Notes under the pieces: generated by a model
The model's database searches: none
What the model was told of the DNA's origin: nothing
Seen by the model: the letters and a program-made list of their open reading frames with translations, nothing else
In this document: piece by piece, positions 18,493 through 26,585 of the stretch
Position numbering within the stretch: position 1 is the stretch's first letter
How the letters are laid out: every line of letters starts with the position of its first letter
Program-made: the position numbers and the translations under genes
NCBI GenBank assembly: GCA_025362495.1
Contig: JANYGI010000160.1
Span: 22,031 to 86,030, forward strand
DNA from: Byssovorax sp.
GTDB lineage: Bacteria > Myxococcota_A > Polyangia > Polyangiales > Polyangiaceae
DNA: 64,000 nt
Direction of reading: 5' to 3'

Positions 18493-19824
18493 TCAGTTGA
18501 TGATCACGCCGCTCGCGGCGAAGTTGCCGGCAAAGTAGAGGGCGTCCTTGCACTGGGCGCTCGCCGGCTGGTTGGTCGCCGTGCACCAGTCGCCCTGGAA
18601 GTTGATCTTGCCATTGGTGCGCTTGCACCGGCTGATCGGGGTGGCGCCGTCGCCGTACGCCGCCGCGTCGCCGGAGAGCACGACGCAGAGAGTCTGGCCG
18701 ATCGGCGCGATCGGGATGAGGTCGGCCTGATCGAGGTTGATGAGGCCCACGACCTGGGCGTCAGGGAAGAAGGCGGGGTGTTGCGCGTCGGCGAGGCACC
18801 CGGACGCCGGATCGAGCCCGGCGGCGTTGAACGTTCCAATGCAGTCGTGATTGCCAGAGACGGTGAGGTTGACGAAGCGCGCTTGCTGGAGCGGGAACAG
18901 GATCACCTGGGTCGCCTGGAGGTTGAGGTAAACGGGCAGGTTGAGGCTCCCCGCGGACGAATTGGTGCTGCACGCCGCGTCGATCGGGGCCGTCAGCGTC
19001 ACCGGGCTGACGTGGAGCATTCCGCTGATGATCGGATAATTCTGGTCCACGAAGCTGTAGCCGAGCGCGGGGTTGGCCGCCGGCTTGGCGCCGCCGGTCT
19101 TGACGGTGCCAGCGACCGTGTCGAAGTCGAGCAGCCACGAGAAGGTGCCACCTCCGTTGAGGTTACACGCTGCCTGTGCAGGAGTGACGCCGTTGACGAG
19201 GACGCTCTTCACAAGGCCCTTGGTGAGCGCCGGAGGAGCCGTGAACGTGAGGTCGGCCATCCGCAGGCCGAAGTGGCCGGCGCCCGCGTTGTCGTGGACC
19301 GGGAGGCACTGGGCGATCTGGGTGTTGCACGTGGGATCGGAGGGGGTGCAGGCCGCCGCCGGGAGCCCGACGTTGCCGCCCGAGCAGGTGCCGCCTCCGC
19401 CGGTGGACGAGGAGGACGTCGTCGATGAAGACGACGAGGACGTCGACGATGAAGACGACGAAGTTGACGATGAAGACGAAGTTGACGATGAAGACGATGA
19501 GGACGCCGTTGACGACGAAGATGCCGTTGACGATGCCGACGAGGTGCCGCCGGTGCCGCCGGTGCCGCCGGTGCCGCCGGTGCCAGAGCCGGAGCTCGTT
19601 CCGCCGCTGGTGACCGTGCTGGTGACCGCGCCGGTGCTGGACACGGTCGTCGTGTGGTCGCCGCCGGCGCCGCCGGCGCCGCTGGTGGAAGCCGAGGTGT
19701 CGCCGGTGGACACCGACGATGTGGAGCCGCCGCCGCCGGTCGATGGCGAGGACGAGCAGCCCGCGAGGGCGAGCGTCGGAAGGCTGAGCGTGACGAGGAG
19801 AGCGAAGGAAGATGAGGTGTGCAT
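18493..19824 (-). CDS. Lipoprotein with long Ser/Thr-rich linker (443 aa)
   Basis: The lipoprotein signal ends at LALAGC. A very long low-complexity linker follows: Gly/Thr repeats, a (GGT)n run, then about 45 residues that are almost all Ser with single Thr. The C-terminal 300 residues form a compact domain with Cys pairs (AACTPSDPTCNTQIAQC at its start) that I do not recognise; it may be a surface ligand-binding module. The Ser run mixes TCG, TCA and TCT codons, unlike the surrounding strong G/C-ending preference. The ATG abuts a perfect 10-bp inverted repeat containing a TATGCT box and has no Shine-Dalgarno. The product is probably exported to the outer membrane surface. Confidence 0.7.
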   Translation of the reverse strand: MHTSSSFALLVTLSLPTLALAGCSSSPSTGGGGSTSSVSTGDTSASTSGAGGAGGDHTTTVSSTGAVTSTVTSGGTSSGSGTGGTGGTGGTGGTSSASSTASSSSTASSSSSSSTSSSSSTSSSSSSTSSSSSSTTSSSSTGGGGTCSGGNVGLPAAACTPSDPTCNTQIAQCLPVHDNAGAGHFGLRMADLTFTAPPALTKGLVKSVLVNGVTPAQAACNLNGGGTFSWLLDFDTVAGTVKTGGAKPAANPALGYSFVDQNYPIISGMLHVSPVTLTAPIDAACSTNSSAGSLNLPVYLNLQATQVILFPLQQARFVNLTVSGNHDCIGTFNAAGLDPASGCLADAQHPAFFPDAQVVGLINLDQADLIPIAPIGQTLCVVLSGDAAAYGDGATPISRCKRTNGKINFQGDWCTATNQPASAQCKDALYFAGNFAASGVIIN

Positions 19825-19850
19825 CCCCGGAGCATATACGTGCTCCGGGG
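19825..19850 (-). promoter_or_regulatory. Perfect 10-bp inverted repeat overlapping a -10 box next to a start codon
   Basis: CCCCGGAGCA (19825-19834) and TGCTCCGGGG (19841-19850) are perfect inverted repeats around a 6-nt spacer. On the minus strand TATGCT (19836-19831) lies within it and ends 6 nt before the ATG at 19824. The symmetry over the promoter and start site suggests a repressor operator. If transcription starts further upstream it would instead form an RNA hairpin hiding the start codon. Confidence 0.55.
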
Positions 19851-19881
19851 ACGACGTCCGCCTAAGTTGAGCTGGTCGTGC

Positions 19882-20991
19882 TCAGTTGCAGACGTGCGGC
19901 GTGACGGTCGTGTTGCACGAGTTGCTGACGCAGTCGCTGTTCACGAGGCACTTGAGCCCGATGATGCACGGGTTACAGGCCTGGCCGCCGCAGTTCTTGT
20001 CGGTCTCCGTGCCGTCTTGAACGGTGTTGCTGCAGGTGGTGGCAGGGATGCAGCCGGTGAGCGCGCACTCGTTGCTCGCGCAGTCCGCGTCGCCGGTGCA
20101 GCCCTTGCCGACTGCGCAGTTGGCCGCGCAGGTGCCGCCGCAATCGATGTCCGTCTCGGTGCCGTCCTTCGAGCCGTCGAAGCACGTCGCGGTCGGGCAC
20201 GCAGCGCAGGTGCCGCCGCAGTCGACGCCCGTCTCGGCGCCGTTCTGCACGCCGTCGGTGCAGGAGGCGGCCTGGCAGGCGTTCGTCGTGCAGACCTTGC
20301 TCGCGCAGTCGGCGCCCGCGTTGCACTCGATGCATTTGCCCGCCGCGGCGCCGCCGGGCGTGCCGCAAAGGTGCTTGGGCGCGGGGCCCTCTGCGGTGCA
20401 GTCGGTGCCCGCGGGATGGGGGTTGTGGACCGGCGCGCCGTTGACGCAGCTGTCGTCGGTGCAGGCTTCGCCGTCGCTCATGTGATCGGCGTTGTCGTTG
20501 ATCGAGGTGAGGTTGCCAGCGCCGTCGCAAACATTCTGTTTGCAGTCGCCGGCGACCTGCGTGCCGGCCGGGGTGCCGCTGGCCACGTTCGTCGTCGAGC
20601 AGAGGCCGCCGGCGCAGACCGCGACGGCACAGGGGCCAGCCGCGGGGCAGTCGGTGAGTGGATTGACGCACATCGCGCCACCGCTGCTGCTGCTCGCTGT
20701 CGTGCTGCCTGCCGTGGTGCTGGCGCTGCTGCTGCTCGCCGTCGCGCCGCCCGAGCCGCCGGCGCCGCCCGCGCCCGTCGTGGCGCTGGTGGAGCCCGCG
20801 GCCGCGCCGCCGGTGCCCGCCGTCGCCATGTCACCCGACGTGCTGGAGGCCGCCACGCCGCCCGCGCCGCCGGTTCCCGAGGTGCCGCCGATGGTGCTTC
20901 GATCGATGGTGGAGATGAGCTCGCAAGCCGCCGTGGTGGTGACGAGAGCGAGCAGGCACGGGACGAGGAGATGTCGGAAGGTTCGGTTCAT
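19882..20991 (-). CDS. Cys-rich surface lipoprotein (369 aa)
   Basis: The lipoprotein signal ends with ALVTTTAAC, followed by ELISTIDRSTIGGTSG and a Ser/Ala/Gly linker. The body is a series of Cys-rich modules: NG.ETG(V/I)DCGGTCAAC-type units (DGVQNGAETGVDCGG, DGTETDIDCGGTC) and GDADCASNEC-type units. Such modules are found in many myxobacterial surface proteins and probably fold as small disulfide-linked knots. The N-terminus is very like that of the lipoprotein at 37031-38410 (GCELIASVDRSTIAGTSS), but the body has different repeats. A TAGTCT box lies about 32 nt upstream. The function is unknown; adhesion or surface binding is plausible. Confidence 0.72.
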   Translation of the reverse strand: MNRTFRHLLVPCLLALVTTTAACELISTIDRSTIGGTSGTGGAGGVAASSTSGDMATAGTGGAAAGSTSATTGAGGAGGSGGATASSSSASTTAGSTTASSSSGGAMCVNPLTDCPAAGPCAVAVCAGGLCSTTNVASGTPAGTQVAGDCKQNVCDGAGNLTSINDNADHMSDGEACTDDSCVNGAPVHNPHPAGTDCTAEGPAPKHLCGTPGGAAAGKCIECNAGADCASKVCTTNACQAASCTDGVQNGAETGVDCGGTCAACPTATCFDGSKDGTETDIDCGGTCAANCAVGKGCTGDADCASNECALTGCIPATTCSNTVQDGTETDKNCGGQACNPCIIGLKCLVNSDCVSNSCNTTVTPHVCN

Positions 20992-21219
20992 GGCGCCCTC
21001 GGGGGTAAGCGGGTACGCGCGCGAGACTAGCGGAAAACCAGGCGGAGGGGCACAAAACGCGCAGATCGATCGGCGCGATCGCGCGCCGCGGCCCTCGTCG
21101 AATCCATCTCTGCTGAAGAAATGAAGCGAGGCTCCCGGCGGAAAGCTGCTCGGGGCCAGGTCGGAGTCTGGCGGCGCCGAGGAGTCGACGCGTGCTCGCG
21201 TGCGGGCTTTGCGCGGCGG

Positions 21220-22920
21220 TCATCGTGCTCTGATTGCCAATCTCCGTCGGCGCGCGGCCATGGCCAGCGCCGAAAGGACGAGCGCCCCGGCGCCGTTGCC
21301 CGCCGAGCCGGGCGCGGCCGCGCACCCCGAGGCCTGGCCCGGACCGCTCGCGCCGCCGCCGGAGCCGGTCTCGCCGGAGCTCGCGCTGCCGCCGCCGACA
21401 CCGCCGCTCGATCCAGCGCCGCCCGCGCCGGCGCCGCCGGTGCCCATGGCGGGAGGCTGGAGCGAGACGTCGAGGATATACACCTTCGGATCCGACGGGC
21501 TCGAGAGCACGAACGGCGCCGCGGGGAGATCGGGGCCTTCGGGGTTCTGGTACACCTGCGCTGCCGGCATGATGGCGATGGCGCCGGGCCCGTCGAAGCG
21601 CCAGGCGGCGAGCGACGCGGGATCGATCACGTGACGTCGAACCCCGGTATCGATCACCCACACTTCGGGGGTGCCGTCGTCGGCCTGAACGACGACGGGC
21701 GCGTCGGGCTCACTCGGGCCGTCGGGGAAGCTCGCGACGAGGGCGTCGGGCTCGTGGGCGAGATCGCGGAACCAGTCGAGGCGCCAGGCATCGAACACAG
21801 CAGGAGAGGGGATCCATCGCTTGACGCCGTGGAGCGCGTCGACGGGCGGCGCGGGCGGCGCGCACTGGAACGTCTTCGGGCCGCCGCTGAGAGCGGGGTT
21901 GTTGCCACCCATGCTGTCGATCGCAAAGGGGTTGACGGTGTGCGGCTGGCCGTCGAGGAGCGAGCGCGGAGGAGCGGCGCTGTAGCCGTGGTTGCAGGAG
22001 CCGATGGCCGCGCAGAGGTCGTCGCGGTGCTGGTCGGCGTGAATGGCAAAGGCCTTGGCGGCGGGATCGCCGGGGTTGCCGTCGAAGTAGAGGTGCACGT
22101 CGATGGGCTGATCGGGGGTGTCCTGATCCTGGGCCCAGCCCGCGATGGAGGTGCAGTCGGCCGAGTCGAGGTAGCCAATCGGCGCCTTGTTGGGCGGCGA
22201 GGCCAGCGCGTTGAGCTGGTCGATGGTGCCGTTGAAGATGTCGACGTCGACCGCGCCCGCGATGCCCGGGTAGGACCCGTTGTCGTTGTGCTGCCACATC
22301 GTCCATCCGCCCCAGGGGTCGGGCGTGCTCGGACAGGGCGAGACGTAGGCGGCGAGCCAGAGCGGATTGCCGGCGAAGTCGCCGCTCTGCACGTTGTCGT
22401 TCCAGAAGTATTTCCCGGTGTAGATCAGCGGGACGCGCCCCGTGGCGGCCTGGACTTTATCCATCCACGTGTGGATGTGGGCGGTGATCGTGGCCGGCGA
22501 CTGCCCGCCCGTGGCCTCGACGTCGAGCGTGGGCGGGAGATCGCCTTGCCCGAGCGGACCCATCTTGTTGATGAGGATGTCGGCGAGCTCGGCCGGATCG
22601 TCGCCCGGCTCGAAGAACTGATAGGCTCCGCGGATGAGGCCCGCGGCCTTCATGCCCGCCCAGTTCTGATCGAACTTGGTGTCGAGGTAGGTGCCGTCGC
22701 TGACGCGCGCTATCGCGAAGACGATCCCCGCGGCCTTGACCTGGTTCCAGTCGATGTTGCCCTGGTAGACCGAGACGTCGATGCCGGGGAGCGTGGTTGG
22801 CCCGGGGCAGACCACGACGGCCTCGGCGGCCTCGCCGAGAGGCTCGCCGGGGCGCGCGGCGTCGCAGGCCGCGAGGGAGAGTGGGAGGGCGAGGAGGGGA
22901 AGGAGGGCGAGGGCGCGCAT
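21220..22920 (-). CDS. GH25 lysozyme-like lipoprotein with MYXO-CTERM-like tail (566 aa)
   Basis: The lipoprotein signal ends at LPLSLAAC. Residues 40-250 are a glycoside hydrolase family 25 (Cellosyl/Lyc) domain: PGIDVSVYQGNIDWNQVKAAG opens the barrel and LPPTLDVEATGG carries the Asp/Glu catalytic pair. These enzymes cleave peptidoglycan between MurNAc and GlcNAc. The middle region is not recognised. The C-terminus has a Gly/Ser linker, ASGC, a hydrophobic helix (GALVLSALAMAA) and RRRR, resembling the MYXO-CTERM sorting tag recognised by myxosortases for surface anchoring. It may be used against other bacteria during predation or for wall remodelling. No Shine-Dalgarno is evident. Confidence 0.8.
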   Translation of the reverse strand: MRALALLPLLALPLSLAACDAARPGEPLGEAAEAVVVCPGPTTLPGIDVSVYQGNIDWNQVKAAGIVFAIARVSDGTYLDTKFDQNWAGMKAAGLIRGAYQFFEPGDDPAELADILINKMGPLGQGDLPPTLDVEATGGQSPATITAHIHTWMDKVQAATGRVPLIYTGKYFWNDNVQSGDFAGNPLWLAAYVSPCPSTPDPWGGWTMWQHNDNGSYPGIAGAVDVDIFNGTIDQLNALASPPNKAPIGYLDSADCTSIAGWAQDQDTPDQPIDVHLYFDGNPGDPAAKAFAIHADQHRDDLCAAIGSCNHGYSAAPPRSLLDGQPHTVNPFAIDSMGGNNPALSGGPKTFQCAPPAPPVDALHGVKRWIPSPAVFDAWRLDWFRDLAHEPDALVASFPDGPSEPDAPVVVQADDGTPEVWVIDTGVRRHVIDPASLAAWRFDGPGAIAIMPAAQVYQNPEGPDLPAAPFVLSSPSDPKVYILDVSLQPPAMGTGGAGAGGAGSSGGVGGGSASSGETGSGGGASGPGQASGCAAAPGSAGNGAGALVLSALAMAARRRRLAIRAR

Positions 22921-23302
22921 CGGGATGCGCGGGGACTGCGAGGAACGGGCCAGCGCGGCGGGAGGCCTGGATCAGCAGAGATTCAGCGGGGCGCCGCGGG
23001 GGGTGGGTGGATCATGGATCCATCGGGTGGGCCGCGGCGACGAGGGCGATGGCCCTCGTGCGCTTCGAGGCCGCGCGCCGATCGGTATCGATGCGAAGGC
23101 GGGGTGAGATTCGTTCAGGCAGGAGGACGGCGGAAAGAAGCTGGGAGCGGAGGCCTTTGCGGAGCATGCGGCGTCGAGGCTACGCGCATCCGGTCCGCAA
23201 GGGGAATCCTTCAACCCGATTGGGGATTCAAGAGATCGAGCGCAAATTCATGTTCTGCTCGGACGAGCAAGACGGCCAATGCCGTATCCCGACCGGACGA
23301 GC
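22921..23302. other. 382-bp intergenic region at edge of A/T-richer island
   Basis: No convincing gene. It separates the GH25 gene from the last gene of the T6SS island, and base composition shifts from very G/C-rich to more balanced from about 23180 onward. GGATCATGGATCC (23010-23022) is a short palindrome of unknown meaning. Confidence 0.5.
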
Positions 23303-24358
23303 TCACCCCCGGACCATGAGATAGAATCCGAGGACCGACATTCCGGCGCACAGCATGCCCCCCGCGATGAGCGCGCGCGTGAACCATTGATGAAACGAGC
23401 GAACCCAGAGAAGGTCTGCCAGCGGCGCCGGAAAGATCCTCAACAGCAAAGGTGCTGGAATGATCCGGTACAGATCCGTCATCGCGTCGGGGAACATGTC
23501 GGCCTCGCCCCCCCGCTGCTCGGCGAATCCGGTCACGAAAATCAGATCGCCCTCCGCGAGGGTGATCTCGGTAACGCGGGTTCGCTTGCGCCTGTCGAAG
23601 AAGAGTTGTTTGGTCCGATCAGCGAGCTGATACGGCCTCTGACTCGCCTCCAGGTACGCTTGCACGCGGGGCGGAAGGCCGTCGATGCCCGAAGGAGAAT
23701 CATGTACTTCAGCGACCGACGAGATCAAAGAGAACGCTTCGACGCTATCTCTCCGATTCGCATCCTCCTCCCGACGCTCGACAGTCAAGGATCCAGACTC
23801 GGCCAAGAGAACGAACGCCTCGCGCCGCCACTGGTCGTCCAGGGTCGACCAGTCGCTCCGCGGGAAGGCACCGGCGGTCCACTGTTCCACGACGACGCGG
23901 TAATACACGCACGGAGCTCCGCTCAGCGGGGCCTCGAGCGGCATCCCGTCGGGCGCCGGCGACACGCGCCCGTCCAGAGCAACAGGTCTCGGTCCGGACA
24001 GCTCGGGTGGCTTCGCGGCGATCACGTCGAGCGCCACCGCTCTCCGATCTTCGGCCGTCAGCCCCGACCACGGATCGCTGATCGGGCATCGATAGAGAGC
24101 TCGCTTCATGCCAGCCAGGCCAAAGAAACCTACGGCCAGCGTCACCAGCTCGACCTCAGCCAGCCACGCCTCCACCGCGCGTACGGTCAGCGGGTGGCCG
24201 CGATGCGACGCGTCGACGGCCATCACCGCGACCGCGAGCAACCCGGCGCCGCAGGTGATGGTAATCGCCGCGAGCTGGCGTCGCAGAAACAGCGCGGCAT
24301 CAGCGCGCACGCGCGCGCGGAGGACGCCTTCGGCGCGAACCCTGGGTAAACTACTCAC
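23303..24358 (-). CDS. Four-helix membrane protein with GIDE-like domain (351 aa)
   Basis: Two N-terminal helices (LAAITITCGAGLLAVAVMA and VELVTLAVGFFGLAG) and one or two C-terminal helices (LIAGGMLCAGMSVLGFYLM) flank a soluble region. The region VALDGRV...PLEAPLSGAPCVYYRVVVEQW, followed by FVLLAESGSLTVE, resembles the GIDE domain of MUL1/MAPL-type E3 ligases and their bacterial relatives, which have no RING. The start GTG is 31 nt after the candidate effector's stop, in the same operon. By position it could be that effector's immunity protein. Its role is unproven. Confidence 0.55.
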   Translation of the reverse strand: MSSLPRVRAEGVLRARVRADAALFLRRQLAAITITCGAGLLAVAVMAVDASHRGHPLTVRAVEAWLAEVELVTLAVGFFGLAGMKRALYRCPISDPWSGLTAEDRRAVALDVIAAKPPELSGPRPVALDGRVSPAPDGMPLEAPLSGAPCVYYRVVVEQWTAGAFPRSDWSTLDDQWRREAFVLLAESGSLTVERREEDANRRDSVEAFSLISSVAEVHDSPSGIDGLPPRVQAYLEASQRPYQLADRTKQLFFDRRKRTRVTEITLAEGDLIFVTGFAEQRGGEADMFPDAMTDLYRIIPAPLLLRIFPAPLADLLWVRSFHQWFTRALIAGGMLCAGMSVLGFYLMVRG

Positions 24359-24389
24359 GGTGAAAATCGCTCCAGATCAGATCTTCTGC

Positions 24390-26510
24390 CTAGCTCGTCG
24401 AGACGTGGCGCATGAGCCGCGCGCGGTCTTCCGCGTTCTTCATGCCGAGCGCGGCGAGGCAATCATGAACCTTCGTTTGCGCGAGAATTCCTTTGCTGTC
24501 GATCCAGCTCGCGTCGTAGGCGATCTCGGTGACGTCGCACGTGGCCACCAGCGTCTCGAGGTCGCTCATCATCCCGGATAATCCGAGTTTGTCCTCGAGC
24601 TTGCCGTTGTCCCAGGGGGACGTCGCCTCCTTGATCAGCGCGATCAACCTTCGTATGTACGCAACCATCTTGTCCTTGAGCTCGTCCGCGATCAGCTCCA
24701 CGAGAGACGCGGCGATGGCGATGATAACCCCGGCGAGCTGCGCGGGGGGCCAACCGGTGACAGCGCCCCATATGAGAATCGCGCCCGAAATGCCCTGGAA
24801 TACCCCTCCAACAATCATCAGCTTGCTCATGAACAAGCCTTCATGACACTCGTCCGTGACGGTCATGACCCCCTCGACCAGCGTGACAAAACCGGCGACC
24901 GCACCGAGCGCTTTGCCCACGGTCGCGCTGTTGGCCAGCTTCAACGTGGGACTCATGACCTTCGCGAGGGTGCCCGGGACCACTGTGCCTGCTGCCTGCG
25001 CTTCTCCCAGCATCTCCGCATACCTGACCGCCCAGCTACACCGCGAGAATGTCGCCACGATGCCGAACAGGCTGCTCGACGCCGAGACGCCAAGGTTGGC
25101 AAAATCCGACAGAGCCATCTTCTTCAGCTCCGGCGACTGCTTCCAGAGGGCAAAGAGGCATGCGAGGTTCAAGATGGTCAAGAACCCGCTGAGCTTGAGA
25201 CCAGACTGCGGGCTCCCCTTCGACTCCACGAGAGACTTCAGCTCGTCCTTGTAGATGGTATTCGCGTCGAGGCTAGCCGCCTTGGCCGCGGTCCTGGTGA
25301 TCTCGGTGGTGGGCTCCTGGCTGGCGGCGACAGCCTTGTTGTGGGCGCCCACGAACTTGCCCAGCGAAACGTTGAACGCAGCCCTTTCCTGGTCAGAGAA
25401 TTTCAGAGCCGCGAACCAGTGAGGAAGAACCTCGTCGAGCAAGCCGGAGAGCTTGCCCGCATCTTTCGCCTTTTCGAGGAGGACGAGGGCGCGTATCCGC
25501 ACGACGCCGACATAGAGCGAGTTGGGCCCCGGCAAATTGCCGCCCAGCGAGCTCGCAGCCTGAATTGCCCACAAGATACCTCCAATCATCGTCGTGCGTT
25601 GATGCTGATCGAGGGCGTCGTCGACGGCTTTGTAGATATGCTCTTGCTGGTTGGTCTTGAGCACCTCCACCATGGCCTCGTGAACCGAGTTGCCAAGCTG
25701 CGCGAAGAACATGTCCTTCCAGGTGTCCGCGAGCGCGCGGTCATTGGAGACCGTCATGACGTCGGCCGCGTTCTCCTCGTTCAACAAGATCCCGACGAGG
25801 TTCACCGCTTCATGGTTGCGCGCGGAGATCCGCTCCATGGCGGTCGCTTCCAGGGGCGCTCTCGGATCGACGGTCGTCATCACGTGGTAATTGATCTTGT
25901 CCATCTGCTCGATCAGAGGCTTCATCCTGTCCCTGACGGCGTTGCCCTCCCGGTTGTTGGGCGAGTACCCAGGCTGGTCGGCCACGACCCGAAGGACGGC
26001 ATCCAGGGCGTTGATACACCCGAAAAACTCGACCGCCGACTTTGCCTCTCCGGTGAACGGGCGCGCCTGGATCCCCTTGACGACCGAGATCAGGGTGGCG
26101 CGGACCGCGATGAGTCGGTCGATCGCAGGCTGACACTTGACCGGGGTGATCTGCTTCGTGACATCATCGCTGGGAGTCGCCTTGATGCGTGCCCCGGCGA
26201 CGGGGGCCACCACCTGGATCTGCATGTAGGCCCAGACCTCGCCCTTGTGGTCTCGGGCTTCGAGCATCGCGAAGCCAGGTCTGCTGCTCTTCACGTGGAA
26301 GTTTCGCAGGTGGGGCTTGAAGGAGTCCGTCTCGGTCACCTCCACGATGCTCCGGTCGTTCGGCGTGACGGTGAGCAGCTCGGTGATCTCGGGTCCGCAC
26401 TGCAGCGTCACCTCCGACGACTCGTCCATGCGAATGGTCTGCTTGTTGAGGCTGGCGTCGTATCCACGCGGGTCGCTGACGGCCGGCTTGAGGAATCGTG
26501 TGTCTGTCAT
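24390..26510 (-). CDS. Candidate T6SS membrane-active effector (706 aa)
   Basis: Not a named family. The N-terminal 110 residues look like an Ig-like beta domain (SEVTLQCGPEITELLTVTP...SRPGFAMLEARDHKGEVWAYM). A helical region of about 300 residues follows. The C-terminal third has hydrophobic segments, including LMIVGGVFQGISGAILIWGA and LAGVIIAIAASLVELIAD, and ends in a soluble helix bundle. This layout and its place directly behind a vgrG remnant suit a pore-forming or membrane-targeting T6SS effector. AGGG precedes the ATG. Codon use is visibly less G/C-biased than in flanking chromosomal genes, suggesting transfer. An alternative is a VgrG accessory or structural protein. Confidence 0.5.
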   Translation of the reverse strand: MTDTRFLKPAVSDPRGYDASLNKQTIRMDESSEVTLQCGPEITELLTVTPNDRSIVEVTETDSFKPHLRNFHVKSSRPGFAMLEARDHKGEVWAYMQIQVVAPVAGARIKATPSDDVTKQITPVKCQPAIDRLIAVRATLISVVKGIQARPFTGEAKSAVEFFGCINALDAVLRVVADQPGYSPNNREGNAVRDRMKPLIEQMDKINYHVMTTVDPRAPLEATAMERISARNHEAVNLVGILLNEENAADVMTVSNDRALADTWKDMFFAQLGNSVHEAMVEVLKTNQQEHIYKAVDDALDQHQRTTMIGGILWAIQAASSLGGNLPGPNSLYVGVVRIRALVLLEKAKDAGKLSGLLDEVLPHWFAALKFSDQERAAFNVSLGKFVGAHNKAVAASQEPTTEITRTAAKAASLDANTIYKDELKSLVESKGSPQSGLKLSGFLTILNLACLFALWKQSPELKKMALSDFANLGVSASSSLFGIVATFSRCSWAVRYAEMLGEAQAAGTVVPGTLAKVMSPTLKLANSATVGKALGAVAGFVTLVEGVMTVTDECHEGLFMSKLMIVGGVFQGISGAILIWGAVTGWPPAQLAGVIIAIAASLVELIADELKDKMVAYIRRLIALIKEATSPWDNGKLEDKLGLSGMMSDLETLVATCDVTEIAYDASWIDSKGILAQTKVHDCLAALGMKNAEDRARLMRHVSTS

Positions 26511-26585
26511 GGCTTACCCTGTGTTGATGGAACGACGCGAGATCACCGGCTCTCCTTGGGCGACGTCACGTTTGCGTGACGCCGC

